Shown: positions 37,450 through 49,313 of the stretch, piece by piece
Layout: each line of letters begins with the position of its first letter
Numbering within the stretch: the stretch's first letter is position 1
Origin: JBHYGK01 sp051859045
Lineage (GTDB): Bacteria; Pseudomonadota; Gammaproteobacteria; Xanthomonadales; Xanthomonadaceae
Direction of reading: 5' to 3'
DNA length: 64,000 nt
NCBI GenBank assembly: GCA_051859045.1
Contig: JBHYGK010000001.1
Location: forward strand, 194,719-258,718
Notes under the pieces: generated by a model
Databases searched by the model: none
Told to the model about the DNA's origin: nothing
The model's input: the letters and a program-made list of their open reading frames with translations, nothing else
Position numbers and translations under genes: made by a program

Positions 37450-37475
37450 GGGGGATCCGGGCGTGGGGGAAGGGG

Positions 37476-37733
37476 TCAGCCCTGGCGGGCTTCGAGCTCG
37501 GCGAGCTGCTTCTCGAGCGCCTCGAGCTTCTCGCGGGTGCGCAGCAGCACCGCGCGCTGCACCTCGAACTCCTCGCGGGTGACCAGGTCGAGCTTCACCA
37601 GCCCGGCCTGCAGGGCGGCGCGGACGTTGCGCTCGAGGTCCTCGCCGGCCTCCTTCACGCCGGGCGGCACGAGTGCGGCGATGCGGCGGGCCAGCGCGTC
37701 GAGCTGGGCGAGGTCGATGCGGGGGGTGCTCAT
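37476..37733 (-). CDS. ubiK: Ubiquinone biosynthesis accessory factor UbiK family
   Basis: An 85-residue protein of the BMFP/DUF526 type: an amphipathic N-terminal helix (DALARRIAALVPPGVKEAGEDLERNVRAAL, quoted in part), LVTREEFEVQRAVLLRTREKL, then a coiled coil (LEALEKQLAELEARQ). UbiK binds UbiJ and membranes and assists aerobic ubiquinone assembly in enterobacteria. It is divergent from amtB. Confidence 0.88.
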   Translation of the reverse strand: MSTPRIDLAQLDALARRIAALVPPGVKEAGEDLERNVRAALQAGLVKLDLVTREEFEVQRAVLLRTREKLEALEKQLAELEARQG

Positions 37734-37868
37734 GGGGCGGCTTCCGTGGAGGCGGCTCGCGGGCTCGCGCCCGGATGCGAGGGGCCGGCATTGAGCCACA
37801 CGTTGTCACGAGCATGCAAACCGCTGGCCACAGGCAGGGTCGGGTCTCGCTCTGGGGAGAGACCGACC

Positions 37869-39233
37869 ATGCACAACGCACCGCGCCACACCGCGTCCGG
37901 CCGCCATTGGCCCGCGCGCCTTCCGTTCCTGCTCGCCGGCGGCCTCGCGGCCGCCGTCCCGGGCCTCGCCGCGGCCACGCCGGTCGCGGCGCCCGACTCC
38001 GGCGACACCGCCTGGATCCTCACCGCCACCGCGCTGGTGGTGTTCATGGCCATCCCGGGCCTCGCGCTGTTCTACGGCGGCCTGGTGCGCGCGAAGAACG
38101 TGCTCTCGGTGCTGATGCAGGTCTTCGCCGTGGTCTCGGTGATCTCGATCCTGTGGGTGCTCTACGGCTACTCGCTGGCCTTCGACACCACCGGCATGGA
38201 GGAGGGCGTGGTGGGCCGGGCGGCCTTCATCGGCACCCTCGCCAACGCCGGCATGCTGGGCCTGGAGCGCGGCGCGCTCACCGGCACGATTCCCGAAGCC
38301 CTGTTCGCGGCCTTCCAGATGAGCTTCGCGGCGATCACGCCCGCGCTGATCGTCGGCGCCTTCGCCGAGCGCGTGCGCTTCGGGCCGATGCTGGCGTTCT
38401 CGGTGGCCTGGTTCACCTTCGGCTACCTGCCGATCGCGCACATGACCTGGGCCGGCGCGGGCGGCCTGTTCTGGGACTGGGGCGTGATCGACTTCGCCGG
38501 CGGCACCGTGGTGCACGTCAACGCCGGCATCGCCGGCCTGGTGGCGGCGCTGGTGATCGGCCCGCGGCGCGGCTTCCCGGTCCAGCCCATGACCCCGCAC
38601 AACCTCGGCTACACCATGACCGGCGCGGCGATGCTGTGGGTGGGCTGGTTCGGCTTCAACGCCGGCTCCGCGCTCACCGCCGGCAGCTCGGCCGCGATGG
38701 CCCTGCTGGTGACCCACGTGGCCGCGGCCGCCGGCGTCATCGGCTGGCTGGCGCTGGAGTGGCCCAAGCACGGCAAGCCCAGCGTGCTGGGCGCGGCCTC
38801 GGGCGCCGTCGCGGGCCTGGTGGCGATCACCCCGGCCGCCGGCGTCGCCGGCCCGCTGGGCGCGATCGGCCTCGGCCTCGTCGCCGGCGCGCTGTGCTTC
38901 GTCGCCTCCACCTCGATCAAGCGGGCGTTCCGCTACGACGACTCGCTCGACGTGTTCGGCGTGCACGGCGTCGGCGGCCTGGTGGGCGCGCTGCTCACCG
39001 GCGTCGTGGCGCACTCCGCGCTGGGCGGCGCGGGCCTGGCCGAGGGCGTGTCGATCACCACCCAGGTCGGCCGCCAGGCCGCGGCGCTGGGCGTGACGAT
39101 CCTCTGGAGCGGCCTGGTCACCTGGCTGGCGCTGGTGGTGATCCGCCGCGTGGCCGGCCTCCGCGTGGATCCCGAGGCCGAGGTCGAGGGCCTGGACCTG
39201 CGCCTGCACGACGAGCGCGGCCTGAGCCTCTGA
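37869..39233 (+). CDS. amtB: Ammonium transporter
   Basis: A 454-residue Amt protein with cleavable-looking leader (FLLAGGLAAAVPGLAAATP) and 11 following membrane spans; ribosome site GGGGAGAG. Family motifs are FYGGLVRAKNVLS, ADWFTFGYLP-like AWFTFGYLPIAHMTW, DFAGGTVVHVNAGIAGL with pore His H216, LWVGWFGFNAGSAL and DVFGVHGVGG with pore His H366. It conducts ammonium into the cell and is gated by the PII protein encoded next. Confidence 0.95.
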   Translation: MHNAPRHTASGRHWPARLPFLLAGGLAAAVPGLAAATPVAAPDSGDTAWILTATALVVFMAIPGLALFYGGLVRAKNVLSVLMQVFAVVSVISILWVLYGYSLAFDTTGMEEGVVGRAAFIGTLANAGMLGLERGALTGTIPEALFAAFQMSFAAITPALIVGAFAERVRFGPMLAFSVAWFTFGYLPIAHMTWAGAGGLFWDWGVIDFAGGTVVHVNAGIAGLVAALVIGPRRGFPVQPMTPHNLGYTMTGAAMLWVGWFGFNAGSALTAGSSAAMALLVTHVAAAAGVIGWLALEWPKHGKPSVLGAASGAVAGLVAITPAAGVAGPLGAIGLGLVAGALCFVASTSIKRAFRYDDSLDVFGVHGVGGLVGALLTGVVAHSALGGAGLAEGVSITTQVGRQAAALGVTILWSGLVTWLALVVIRRVAGLRVDPEAEVEGLDLRLHDERGLSL

Positions 39234-39306
39234 GCCGGCCCGCCATCCCAACCCGCAGGGCGCCTCGCGCTACGATGGCGCCCTGCACGACGAGAGGAAC
39301 ATCGCG

Positions 39307-39645
39307 ATGAAAATGGTCACGGCCATCATCAAGCCCTTCAAGCTCGACGACGTCCGCGAGGCGTTGAGCGAGGTGGGCGTCAACGGCATCACCGTCACCG
39401 AGGTCAAGGGCTTCGGCCGCCAGAAGGGCCACACCGAGCTCTACCGCGGCGCGGAGTACGTGGTCGACTTCCTGCCCAAGATCAAGCTCGAGGTGGCGGT
39501 CACCGACGCCCAGGTCGAGCGCGTGGTCGAGGCGATCATGCAGGCCGCGGGCAGCGGCAAGATCGGCGACGGCAAGATCTTCGTCCACGCGCTCGAGCAG
39601 GTGGTGCGCATCCGCACCGGCGAGCTGGACGGCGACGCGCTGTAA
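39307..39645 (+). CDS. glnK: PII nitrogen regulatory protein
   Basis: A 112-residue PII trimer subunit. The T-loop GHTELYRGAEYVVDFLPK carries Y51, the site of uridylylation by GlnD. The B-loop GSGKIGDGKIFV and C-loop VVRIRTGE complete the ATP/2-oxoglutarate site. It lies 73 bp after amtB, the reverse of the common glnK-amtB order. A TACGAT at 39271-39276 is a possible own -10. Placement beside amtB favours the name glnK over glnB. Confidence 0.93.
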   Translation: MKMVTAIIKPFKLDDVREALSEVGVNGITVTEVKGFGRQKGHTELYRGAEYVVDFLPKIKLEVAVTDAQVERVVEAIMQAAGSGKIGDGKIFVHALEQVVRIRTGELDGDAL

Positions 39646-39682
39646 GGCCCGGCCCGCCGCCCGCGGCGGGGAGGCTGGAACG

Positions 39683-39712
39683 ACGAAGGCCCCGCGCGAG
39701 CGGGGCCTTCGT
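39683..39712 (+). terminator. Bidirectional hairpin terminator between glnK and speE
   Basis: A perfect 12-bp stem (ACGAAGGCCCCG / CGGGGCCTTCGT) with loop CGCGAG lies between two convergent genes. There is no long T-run, but the same stem-loop pattern recurs at 43542-43575, also between convergent genes. Confidence 0.8.
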
Positions 39713-39752
39713 GTGTGCGGCATCGGCGGGCGCGGCGTGGCCGCGCCATGGC

Positions 39753-40610
39753 TCAGTCGCCCAGGGCCTCGGCCACGAACGGCGGCAGGATGAAGCCCGC
39801 GCGGTGCGCCTCGGCGCTGTAGTACTGGGTGTCGAAGCCCTTGGTCTGGGCGCCGCGCTCGCGGAAGGTCATCAGGTCGCCGCCCTTGCGCGCCATCGTG
39901 CAGCTCCACCAGCCGGTCGGGTAGCAGGGCTGCGGGAAGGGCAGGGTGCGGAAGGCGCTGAAGCCGGCGGCCTTCATCGCGCTGCGCATGGCCTTGATCA
40001 GGTTGAGCAGGGCCAGCGGGCTCTCGGACTGCTGCACGAGGATGCCGCCCGGGCGCAGGGCCTTGTGGCAGCTGGCGTAGAAGGCCTGGTTGAACAGGCC
40101 CTCGGCCGGGCCGACCGGGTCGGTGGAGTCGACGATGATCAGGTCCACCGACTCGGGGGCGCAGTTGCGCATGTAGGCGATGCCGTCGTCGAACAGCAGC
40201 TCGGCGCGCGGGTCGGCGTTGGACTCGCACAGCTCCGGGAAGTACTTCTCGGCCATCCGGGTGACCTGCTCGTCGATGTCGCATTGCGTGGCGCTCTCGA
40301 CTTCCTTGTGCTTGAGCACCTCGCGCAGCGTGCCGCAGTCGCCGCCGCCGATGATCACCACCCGCTTGGGGTTGGAGTGCGTGAACAGCGCCGGGTGCGA
40401 CATCATCTCGTGGTAGAGGAAGTTGTCGCGCGTGGTCAGCATGATGGCGCCGTCGATCACCATCAGGTTGCCCCAGTCGGTGGTCTCGAAGATCTCGATC
40501 TTCTGGAACGGGCTCTGCACTTCGTCGAGCTTGCGCGTGATGCGGAAGCCGATCGAGGAGCCGGTGTGCTCGAAGTCTTCGCGGTACCAGCTGGTCTCGG
40601 CGGCGGTCAT
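39753..40610 (-). CDS. speE: Spermidine synthase
   Basis: A 285-residue aminopropyltransferase. Seen are SPFQKIEIFETTDWGNLMVIDG (parts), YHEMMSHPALFTHSNPKRVVIIGGGDCGTLREVLKH (parts; GGGDG-type motif here GGGDC), DIDEQV, and DSTDPVGPAEGLF with the catalytic Asp. It transfers aminopropyl from decarboxylated S-adenosylmethionine to putrescine. It is divergent from speA, the arginine decarboxylase that starts the polyamine route. Confidence 0.95.
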   Translation of the reverse strand: MTAAETSWYREDFEHTGSSIGFRITRKLDEVQSPFQKIEIFETTDWGNLMVIDGAIMLTTRDNFLYHEMMSHPALFTHSNPKRVVIIGGGDCGTLREVLKHKEVESATQCDIDEQVTRMAEKYFPELCESNADPRAELLFDDGIAYMRNCAPESVDLIIVDSTDPVGPAEGLFNQAFYASCHKALRPGGILVQQSESPLALLNLIKAMRSAMKAAGFSAFRTLPFPQPCYPTGWWSCTMARKGGDLMTFRERGAQTKGFDTQYYSAEAHRAGFILPPFVAEALGD

Positions 40611-40745
40611 GGGGTGCGTCCGGATGGGTCTCGTGGGGGCGCGGATTGTACCGGAACCCGGCCCCGGTTTCCCGGCCGGCATGCGCGCCGCCCCCCGGGG
40701 GGGTACCATGCGCGCCCCTCCCATGTCCCCCAGGAACCGCCGCCC

Positions 40746-42634
<1,889 letters not shown>

Positions 42635-42638
<4 letters not shown>

Positions 42639-43498
42639 AGACCGGGTTCATCGGGCTGGGCGCCATGGGCGCGCCGATGGCCGGCCACCTGCACGCCCGC
42701 GGGCTGCTGGCGGTGGTCGGCAACCGCACCGCGGCCAAGGCCGCGGCGCTGGCGGCGCAGCTCGGCGGCGGCGTCGTCGCCGCGGCCGACGCCGCGGCCT
42801 TCGCCGGCTGCGACGTGGTGGCGCTGTGCGTGACGGCGGACGCCGACGTGCTGGCCCAGGTCGACGCGCTCGCCGGCGTGCTCGCGCCCGGCGCCGTGGT
42901 CGTCGACCACTCCACGGTGGCCTCGGGCACCGCGGTCGAGGCCGCGCGCCGGCTCGCCGCGCGCGGCATCCGCTTCCTCGACGCGCCGGTCTCCGGCGGC
43001 GTGGAGGGCGCGCGCAACGGCAAGCTCTCGGTGATGGTGGGCGGCGAGGCCGAGGCGCTCGAGCGCGCCCGCCCGGCGCTCGAGGCCTACGCGCTCAGGA
43101 TCACCCACATGGGCGCCCACGGCGCCGGCCAGGCCACCAAGGCGGTCAACCAGGTGCTGGTGGCCGGCATCGCCCAGGCGGTGTGCGAGGGCCTGGCGCT
43201 GGGCGAGGCGCTGGGGCTCGATCCCGAGCGGCTGATCCCGACGCTGGGCGCCGGCGCGGCGGGCAACTGGTTCCTCGAGAAGCGCGGCGCCACGATGCTG
43301 CGCGACGAGTTCGCGGTGGGCTTCAAGCTCGCGCTGCTGCACAAGGACCTGAGGATCGTCGAGGGCATGGCCCGCGAGGCCGGCCTGAGGACCACGGTGA
43401 TCCCGCAGTCGCTCACCGACTACGCCGCGCTGATGGCCGAGGGCCATGGCGACGACGACATCTCCGGCCTGATCCGGCGCAAGCGCGCGCCGCGCTGA
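42635..43498 (+). CDS. NAD(P)-dependent beta-hydroxyacid dehydrogenase (HIBADH/GarR family)
   Basis: A 287-residue dehydrogenase. The N-terminal Rossmann motif is GFIGLGAMGAPMAGHL and the substrate-binding signature is FLDAPVSGGVEGARNGKLSV (quoted whole). The catalytic Lys lies in GAGQATKAVNQVL. It could act on tartronate semialdehyde, 3-hydroxyisobutyrate or a glyoxylate-type substrate; motifs do not settle this. Translational coupling to speA by a 4-base overlap is unexpected for the family. Confidence 0.9.
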
Positions 43499-43541
43499 GC
43501 CGGCGCCCGCCGGCGCCGGGCCATGGCGCCACGGCCCGGAA

Positions 43542-43575
43542 ACGACGAAGGCCCGCGCGAGCGGGCCTTCGTCGT
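43542..43575 (+). terminator. Bidirectional hairpin terminator after the dehydrogenase
   Basis: A perfect 14-bp stem (ACGACGAAGGCCCG / CGGGCCTTCGTCGT) with loop CGCGAG lies between convergent genes. Loop and inner stem match the terminator at 39683-39712. Confidence 0.82.
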
Positions 43576-43595
43576 GAGGGGGGCGGCGGCCGGGC

Positions 43596-44149
43596 TCACT
43601 CCACCCGCGTCGCCACCGCCTCGATGCCGTTCATCGCCAGCTGCGCGCGCGCGGCCTCGAGCTCGGCCGCGCTGGGGTAGGGCCCCAGGCGCACGCGGTA
43701 CACCGTGCCGCCGCCGGCCTGGCCGGTCTCGACCCGCGCGGCGAGGCCCGCCAGCGCGATCCGCGCCTTCACCGCCTCGGCGTCGGCGCTGGTGCGGAAC
43801 GCGCCGGCCTGCAGGGCGTAGCGCACGTCGGCGCGCTGCTCCGGGGGCTGCGCGGCCTCGGCGCGGACGGTGGCGTCGACGTCGCTGACCACCACCTCGT
43901 TGTTGGGCAGCATGTCGTAGAACGAATAGGACGGGCGGCGCGGCTCGGGCGCCACCTCCTCCGCGGCCGGCGCGTCGGCCGGCACCGCCGGCTGCGGCTG
44001 CGGGGCGTCGCCGCCCGGCAGCCGCTCGCGCAGCAGGAACACACCCGCGATCACCAGGCCGCCGAGCAGGCCGACCAGCAGCCAGACCCAGCCCGGAATC
44101 GGGCCGGCGCCGCTGCGCTTGGCCTGCGACTTGCCGCGGCGTGCCGCCA

Positions 44150-44150
<1 letters not shown>
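43596..44150 (-). CDS. SPOR-domain membrane protein
   Basis: A 184-residue bitopic protein. A basic cytoplasmic N-terminus (ARRGKSQAKR) precedes a single span (WVWLLVGLLGGLVIAGVFLL) and a Pro/Ala/Glu linker. A C-terminal SPOR domain follows (RYALQAGAFRTSADAEAVKARI.., YRVRLGPYPSAAELEAARAQL). SPOR domains bind denuded peptidoglycan at division sites, as in FtsN and DedD. The start overlaps the argS stop as TGATG, an arrangement common for SPOR genes after argS in this group. Confidence 0.9.
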
Positions 44151-45916
<1,766 letters not shown>

Positions 45917-46166
45917 GGGTGGGGTGTTCCGCGGGGAAAGCGCCGGATTGTAGCGGTTTGCGGCGGTGCCTGCCCTGCCGGCCGCCGGGGCGGGGCGGCC
46001 CCGCGGGGCCGGCGCGCCCCTCCGGCGCCCCGGCCCGCTGTCACGGGACGGCAATCGTGGGGTCATAAGGTGCGCGGGCCCTGCCGACCGCCGTCCCGCC
46101 CGCCCCGCCCGGCGGAGCCGGGGAGGCGCACGCGCAGGTTCCCCCACAGCCCCTCCGGATCCCGCG

Positions 46167-49148
46167 ATGAACCGCTCCCTGCTTGCCGCCGCCCTGCCGA
46201 TCGCCGCCCTGGCCCTCGGCATCCGCACCGCCCTCGCCGCGCCGCTGCCGGCCCCGCAGGCCCCGACGCCGCCGGCCCCGCAGGCCGCGACGACCGGGCA
46301 GGGCACCGCCCAGGGCGTGCTGCAGGGCCAGGTGATCGACCTCGCCGGCGCCCCGGTCGCGGGCGCCGAGGTGGTGGCGGACGGCCTCGAGTGGAGCGCC
46401 GGCACCGGCGAGGACGGCCGCTTCAACCTGCCGCTGCCGGCCGGCACCTGGACGGTGCGCGTCAGCGCCCCGGGCTTCGAGGCGATGGAGCAGCCCGGCG
46501 TCGTCATCGCCGCCGGCCGTGGGCTGGCGCAGGACTTCATGCTGATCCCGGGCGAGGACGCCCCCGCCGCGGCCGCCGGCGGCGGCGACGCGCCCGCCGA
46601 TGCCGCGGCCGATGCCGACACCCAGGAGCTCGAGGGCGTCTCGGTGTCGGCCGAGGCCCCGGTCGAGGAGGAGGGCTCGCAGCTCGCCCTGACCGTCGAG
46701 CGCCAGGACTCGACCGCGGTGCTCGACGTGCTGTCGTCCGAGCAGATCACCCGCGCCGGCGACTCCGACGCCGCGGGCGCGCTCAAGCGCGTCACCGGCT
46801 TGAGCCTGCGCGACGGCAAGTTCATCTACGTCCGCGGCATGGGCGAGCGCTACTCCAGCGTCCTGGTGAACGGCGCCCAGGTGCCCAGCCCGGACCCGAC
46901 CCGCCGCGTCGTCCCGCTCGACCTGTTCCCCACCAGCATCCTCGACGGCGTCGTCGTGCAGAAGAGCTACTCCGCCGACATGCCCGGCGAGTTCGGCGGC
47001 GGCACGATCCAGCTGCGCACCCGCGGCCTGCCCGAGGAGGGCTTCCTGCGCCTGAGCGGCACCCTGGGCTATGCCGAGGGCACCAGCTTCGAGCGCGGCA
47101 TCACCTCCTCCGGCGGCGGCCGCGACTGGACCGGCCGCGACGACGGCAGCCGCGCCCCGAACCCCACGCTGGAGTCGCTGCGCCTGCAGGGCCGCTTCCT
47201 GCGCCCGCAGTCCTTCGCCAACCCCGATGGCCTGACCCCCGCCCAGCTCGAGGGGATCGGCGAGGCCCTGCCCAACCGCTGGGACCTCGAGGAGAAGACC
47301 CTCGGCCCCGACACCGGCGTCGGCCTCAGCGGCGGCCAGCGCTGGGACCTCGGCGAGGACTGGAGCGTGGGCGTGCTGGCCGCGACCCGCTACGCCAACG
47401 GCTGGGACACCCGCGAGGAGCGCCGCCGCAACTTCTCCGCCTCCTCCGGCGGCCTGCAGCTGCGCGACGACCTGCAGCTGGCCACCAGCACCAACACCAT
47501 CGAGCTCAGCCAGTTCCTGACCGCGGGCGCCGAGTACGGCGAGGACCACGCGATCACCTTCACCTCGATGCTGCTGCGCGTCACCGAGGACGAGGCCCGC
47601 GTCACCACCGGCAGCCAGGACAGCCAGGACGTGCTGCTGCGCTCGATGGAGTGGGTCGAGAACGAGCTGCTGCTCAACCAGCTCGGCGGCGAGCACACCC
47701 TGCGCGCGCTCGGCGACACCCTGCTCACCTGGCAGTTCTCCGACGCCCGCGCCCGCCGCGACGCGCCCGACAGCCGCCAGTACCGCTACGAGCTCGACGC
47801 CGACGGCAACCCGAGCTTCTCCTCCGCGGCCGGCAGCAACAGCCTGTCGTGGCAGGGCCTGGTCGACGACAGCCAGAACCTGGACCTCGCCGCCCGCACG
47901 CCCTTCACCTTCGGCGAGATGGGCGCCGGCCACGTCGCCGTGGTCGGCGGCCGCCTCGAGCGCGACCGCGACAGCTACATCCGCCGCTACGGCTTCCAGG
48001 CCCGCGGCCCGCTGGCCACCGACCCGGCCGTGATCGGCAATCCGTCGCTCGGCGGCATCCTGGTGCCCGGCAACATCGGCCCGACCGGCTTCGAGCTGAT
48101 CGAGACCACCCAGCCCACCGACAACTACACCGCCACCCAGACCCTGGACTGGGTGGGCGTGTCGATCGACGCGACCTTCGCCGACCGCCTGCGCGTGGAC
48201 CTGGGCGCGCGCGAGGAGACCAACCTGCAGCGCGTGCGCACCTTCTCGGCCGTGCGCCCGAACGACCCGCCGATCATCGGCACCATCGACCGCAGCGACG
48301 TGCTGCCGGCCGCCGGCCTGACCTGGTTCATCGGCGAGGAGGGGGCGCAGCAGCTGCGCTTCAACTACGGCGAGACCCTGTCGCGCCCGGACTTCCGCGA
48401 GCTGACCCCGGCGCCGTTCCTCGACCCGGTGATCGACGTGCTGACGGTGGGCAACCCGAACCTGCGCCAGACCGGCATCAAGCACTACGACCTGCGCTGG
48501 GAGTGGTACGGCGCCGGCACCGACGCGCTGTCGGTGGGCCTGTTCCGCAAGGAGTTCGTGGACCCGATCGAGAAGGCGCGCGCCGCCGGCTCCGGCGAGC
48601 TGCTGGTGCTGTTCAACGCCCAGGGCGCCACCAACGACGGCATCGAGATCGAGTTCTCCAAGCCGCTGGACTTCATGTACGGGCTGGGCGAGCGGATCGG
48701 CTGGGCCGGCGCCGAGGACATCGCCTGGGAGAACTGGACGATCGGCGGCAACTGGGCCTGGATCGACTCCGAGGTGCGGATCGACCCGCTGGTGAACGCG
48801 AACGTGACCAACACCTCGCGTCCGCTCGAGGGCACCGCGCGCACCACCTTCAACGCGTCGCTGGGCTACCTCTCGCTGGAGGGCGACCGCGAGGCCACGT
48901 TCCTCTACAACATCGTGGGCGACCGCCTGTCGCAGGTCGGCATCGCCGGCCAGCCCGACATCTACGAGGAGGCGTTCCACCAGCTCGACTTCAGCTACCG
49001 CCAGCAGCTGGGCGAGGACTGGAGCCTGCGCGTGCGCCTGCGCAACCTGCTCGACCCGAAGGTGGAGTTCACCCAGGGCGACCAGGTGACCCGCGAGTAC
49101 CGTCGCGGCCGCGAGGTGTCGGTGACCCTGGAGTGGTCGCCGTTCTGA
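46167..49148 (+). CDS. TonB-dependent receptor with N-terminal carboxypeptidase-regulatory-like domain
   Basis: A 993-residue outer-membrane protein. A signal peptide (LLAAALPIAALALGIRTALAA) precedes an Ig-like carboxypeptidase-regulatory domain (GQVIDLAGAPVAGAEVVADG.., WTVRVSAPGFEAMEQPG). An acidic linker, a plug (ALKRVTGLSLRDGKFIYVRGMGERYSSVLVNG, quoted in part) and a barrel ending VSVTLEWSPF follow. Its plug, with PSPDPTRRVVPLDLFPTSI, differs clearly from the maltodextrin receptor. The next gene encodes a secreted beta-helix-like protein, probably a functional partner. The substrate is unknown. Confidence 0.9.
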   Translation: MNRSLLAAALPIAALALGIRTALAAPLPAPQAPTPPAPQAATTGQGTAQGVLQGQVIDLAGAPVAGAEVVADGLEWSAGTGEDGRFNLPLPAGTWTVRVSAPGFEAMEQPGVVIAAGRGLAQDFMLIPGEDAPAAAAGGGDAPADAAADADTQELEGVSVSAEAPVEEEGSQLALTVERQDSTAVLDVLSSEQITRAGDSDAAGALKRVTGLSLRDGKFIYVRGMGERYSSVLVNGAQVPSPDPTRRVVPLDLFPTSILDGVVVQKSYSADMPGEFGGGTIQLRTRGLPEEGFLRLSGTLGYAEGTSFERGITSSGGGRDWTGRDDGSRAPNPTLESLRLQGRFLRPQSFANPDGLTPAQLEGIGEALPNRWDLEEKTLGPDTGVGLSGGQRWDLGEDWSVGVLAATRYANGWDTREERRRNFSASSGGLQLRDDLQLATSTNTIELSQFLTAGAEYGEDHAITFTSMLLRVTEDEARVTTGSQDSQDVLLRSMEWVENELLLNQLGGEHTLRALGDTLLTWQFSDARARRDAPDSRQYRYELDADGNPSFSSAAGSNSLSWQGLVDDSQNLDLAARTPFTFGEMGAGHVAVVGGRLERDRDSYIRRYGFQARGPLATDPAVIGNPSLGGILVPGNIGPTGFELIETTQPTDNYTATQTLDWVGVSIDATFADRLRVDLGAREETNLQRVRTFSAVRPNDPPIIGTIDRSDVLPAAGLTWFIGEEGAQQLRFNYGETLSRPDFRELTPAPFLDPVIDVLTVGNPNLRQTGIKHYDLRWEWYGAGTDALSVGLFRKEFVDPIEKARAAGSGELLVLFNAQGATNDGIEIEFSKPLDFMYGLGERIGWAGAEDIAWENWTIGGNWAWIDSEVRIDPLVNANVTNTSRPLEGTARTTFNASLGYLSLEGDREATFLYNIVGDRLSQVGIAGQPDIYEEAFHQLDFSYRQQLGEDWSLRVRLRNLLDPKVEFTQGDQVTREYRRGREVSVTLEWSPF

Positions 49149-49313
49149 TCCCGGGCGCGTCCGCGCGCGCCGCGCCGCTGGCCGGCGCGCACGGACACGA
49201 AACCTGAATCCGGGCGAAACGCGGCTGTCACAGGAGGCGGCCAAGCTGCCGGTGGTCCCGACCGGTCCAGCGGCGCCACGAGGCGCGGCGGCCACCACTT
49301 CCTGGAGCTTCCC

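Noticed and set aside
37801..37836. Possible sigma54 promoter before amtB (TGTCACGAGCATGC)
   Set aside because: The GG-GC spacing is one base short and the first element has a mismatch, so it does not meet the -24/-12 rule.
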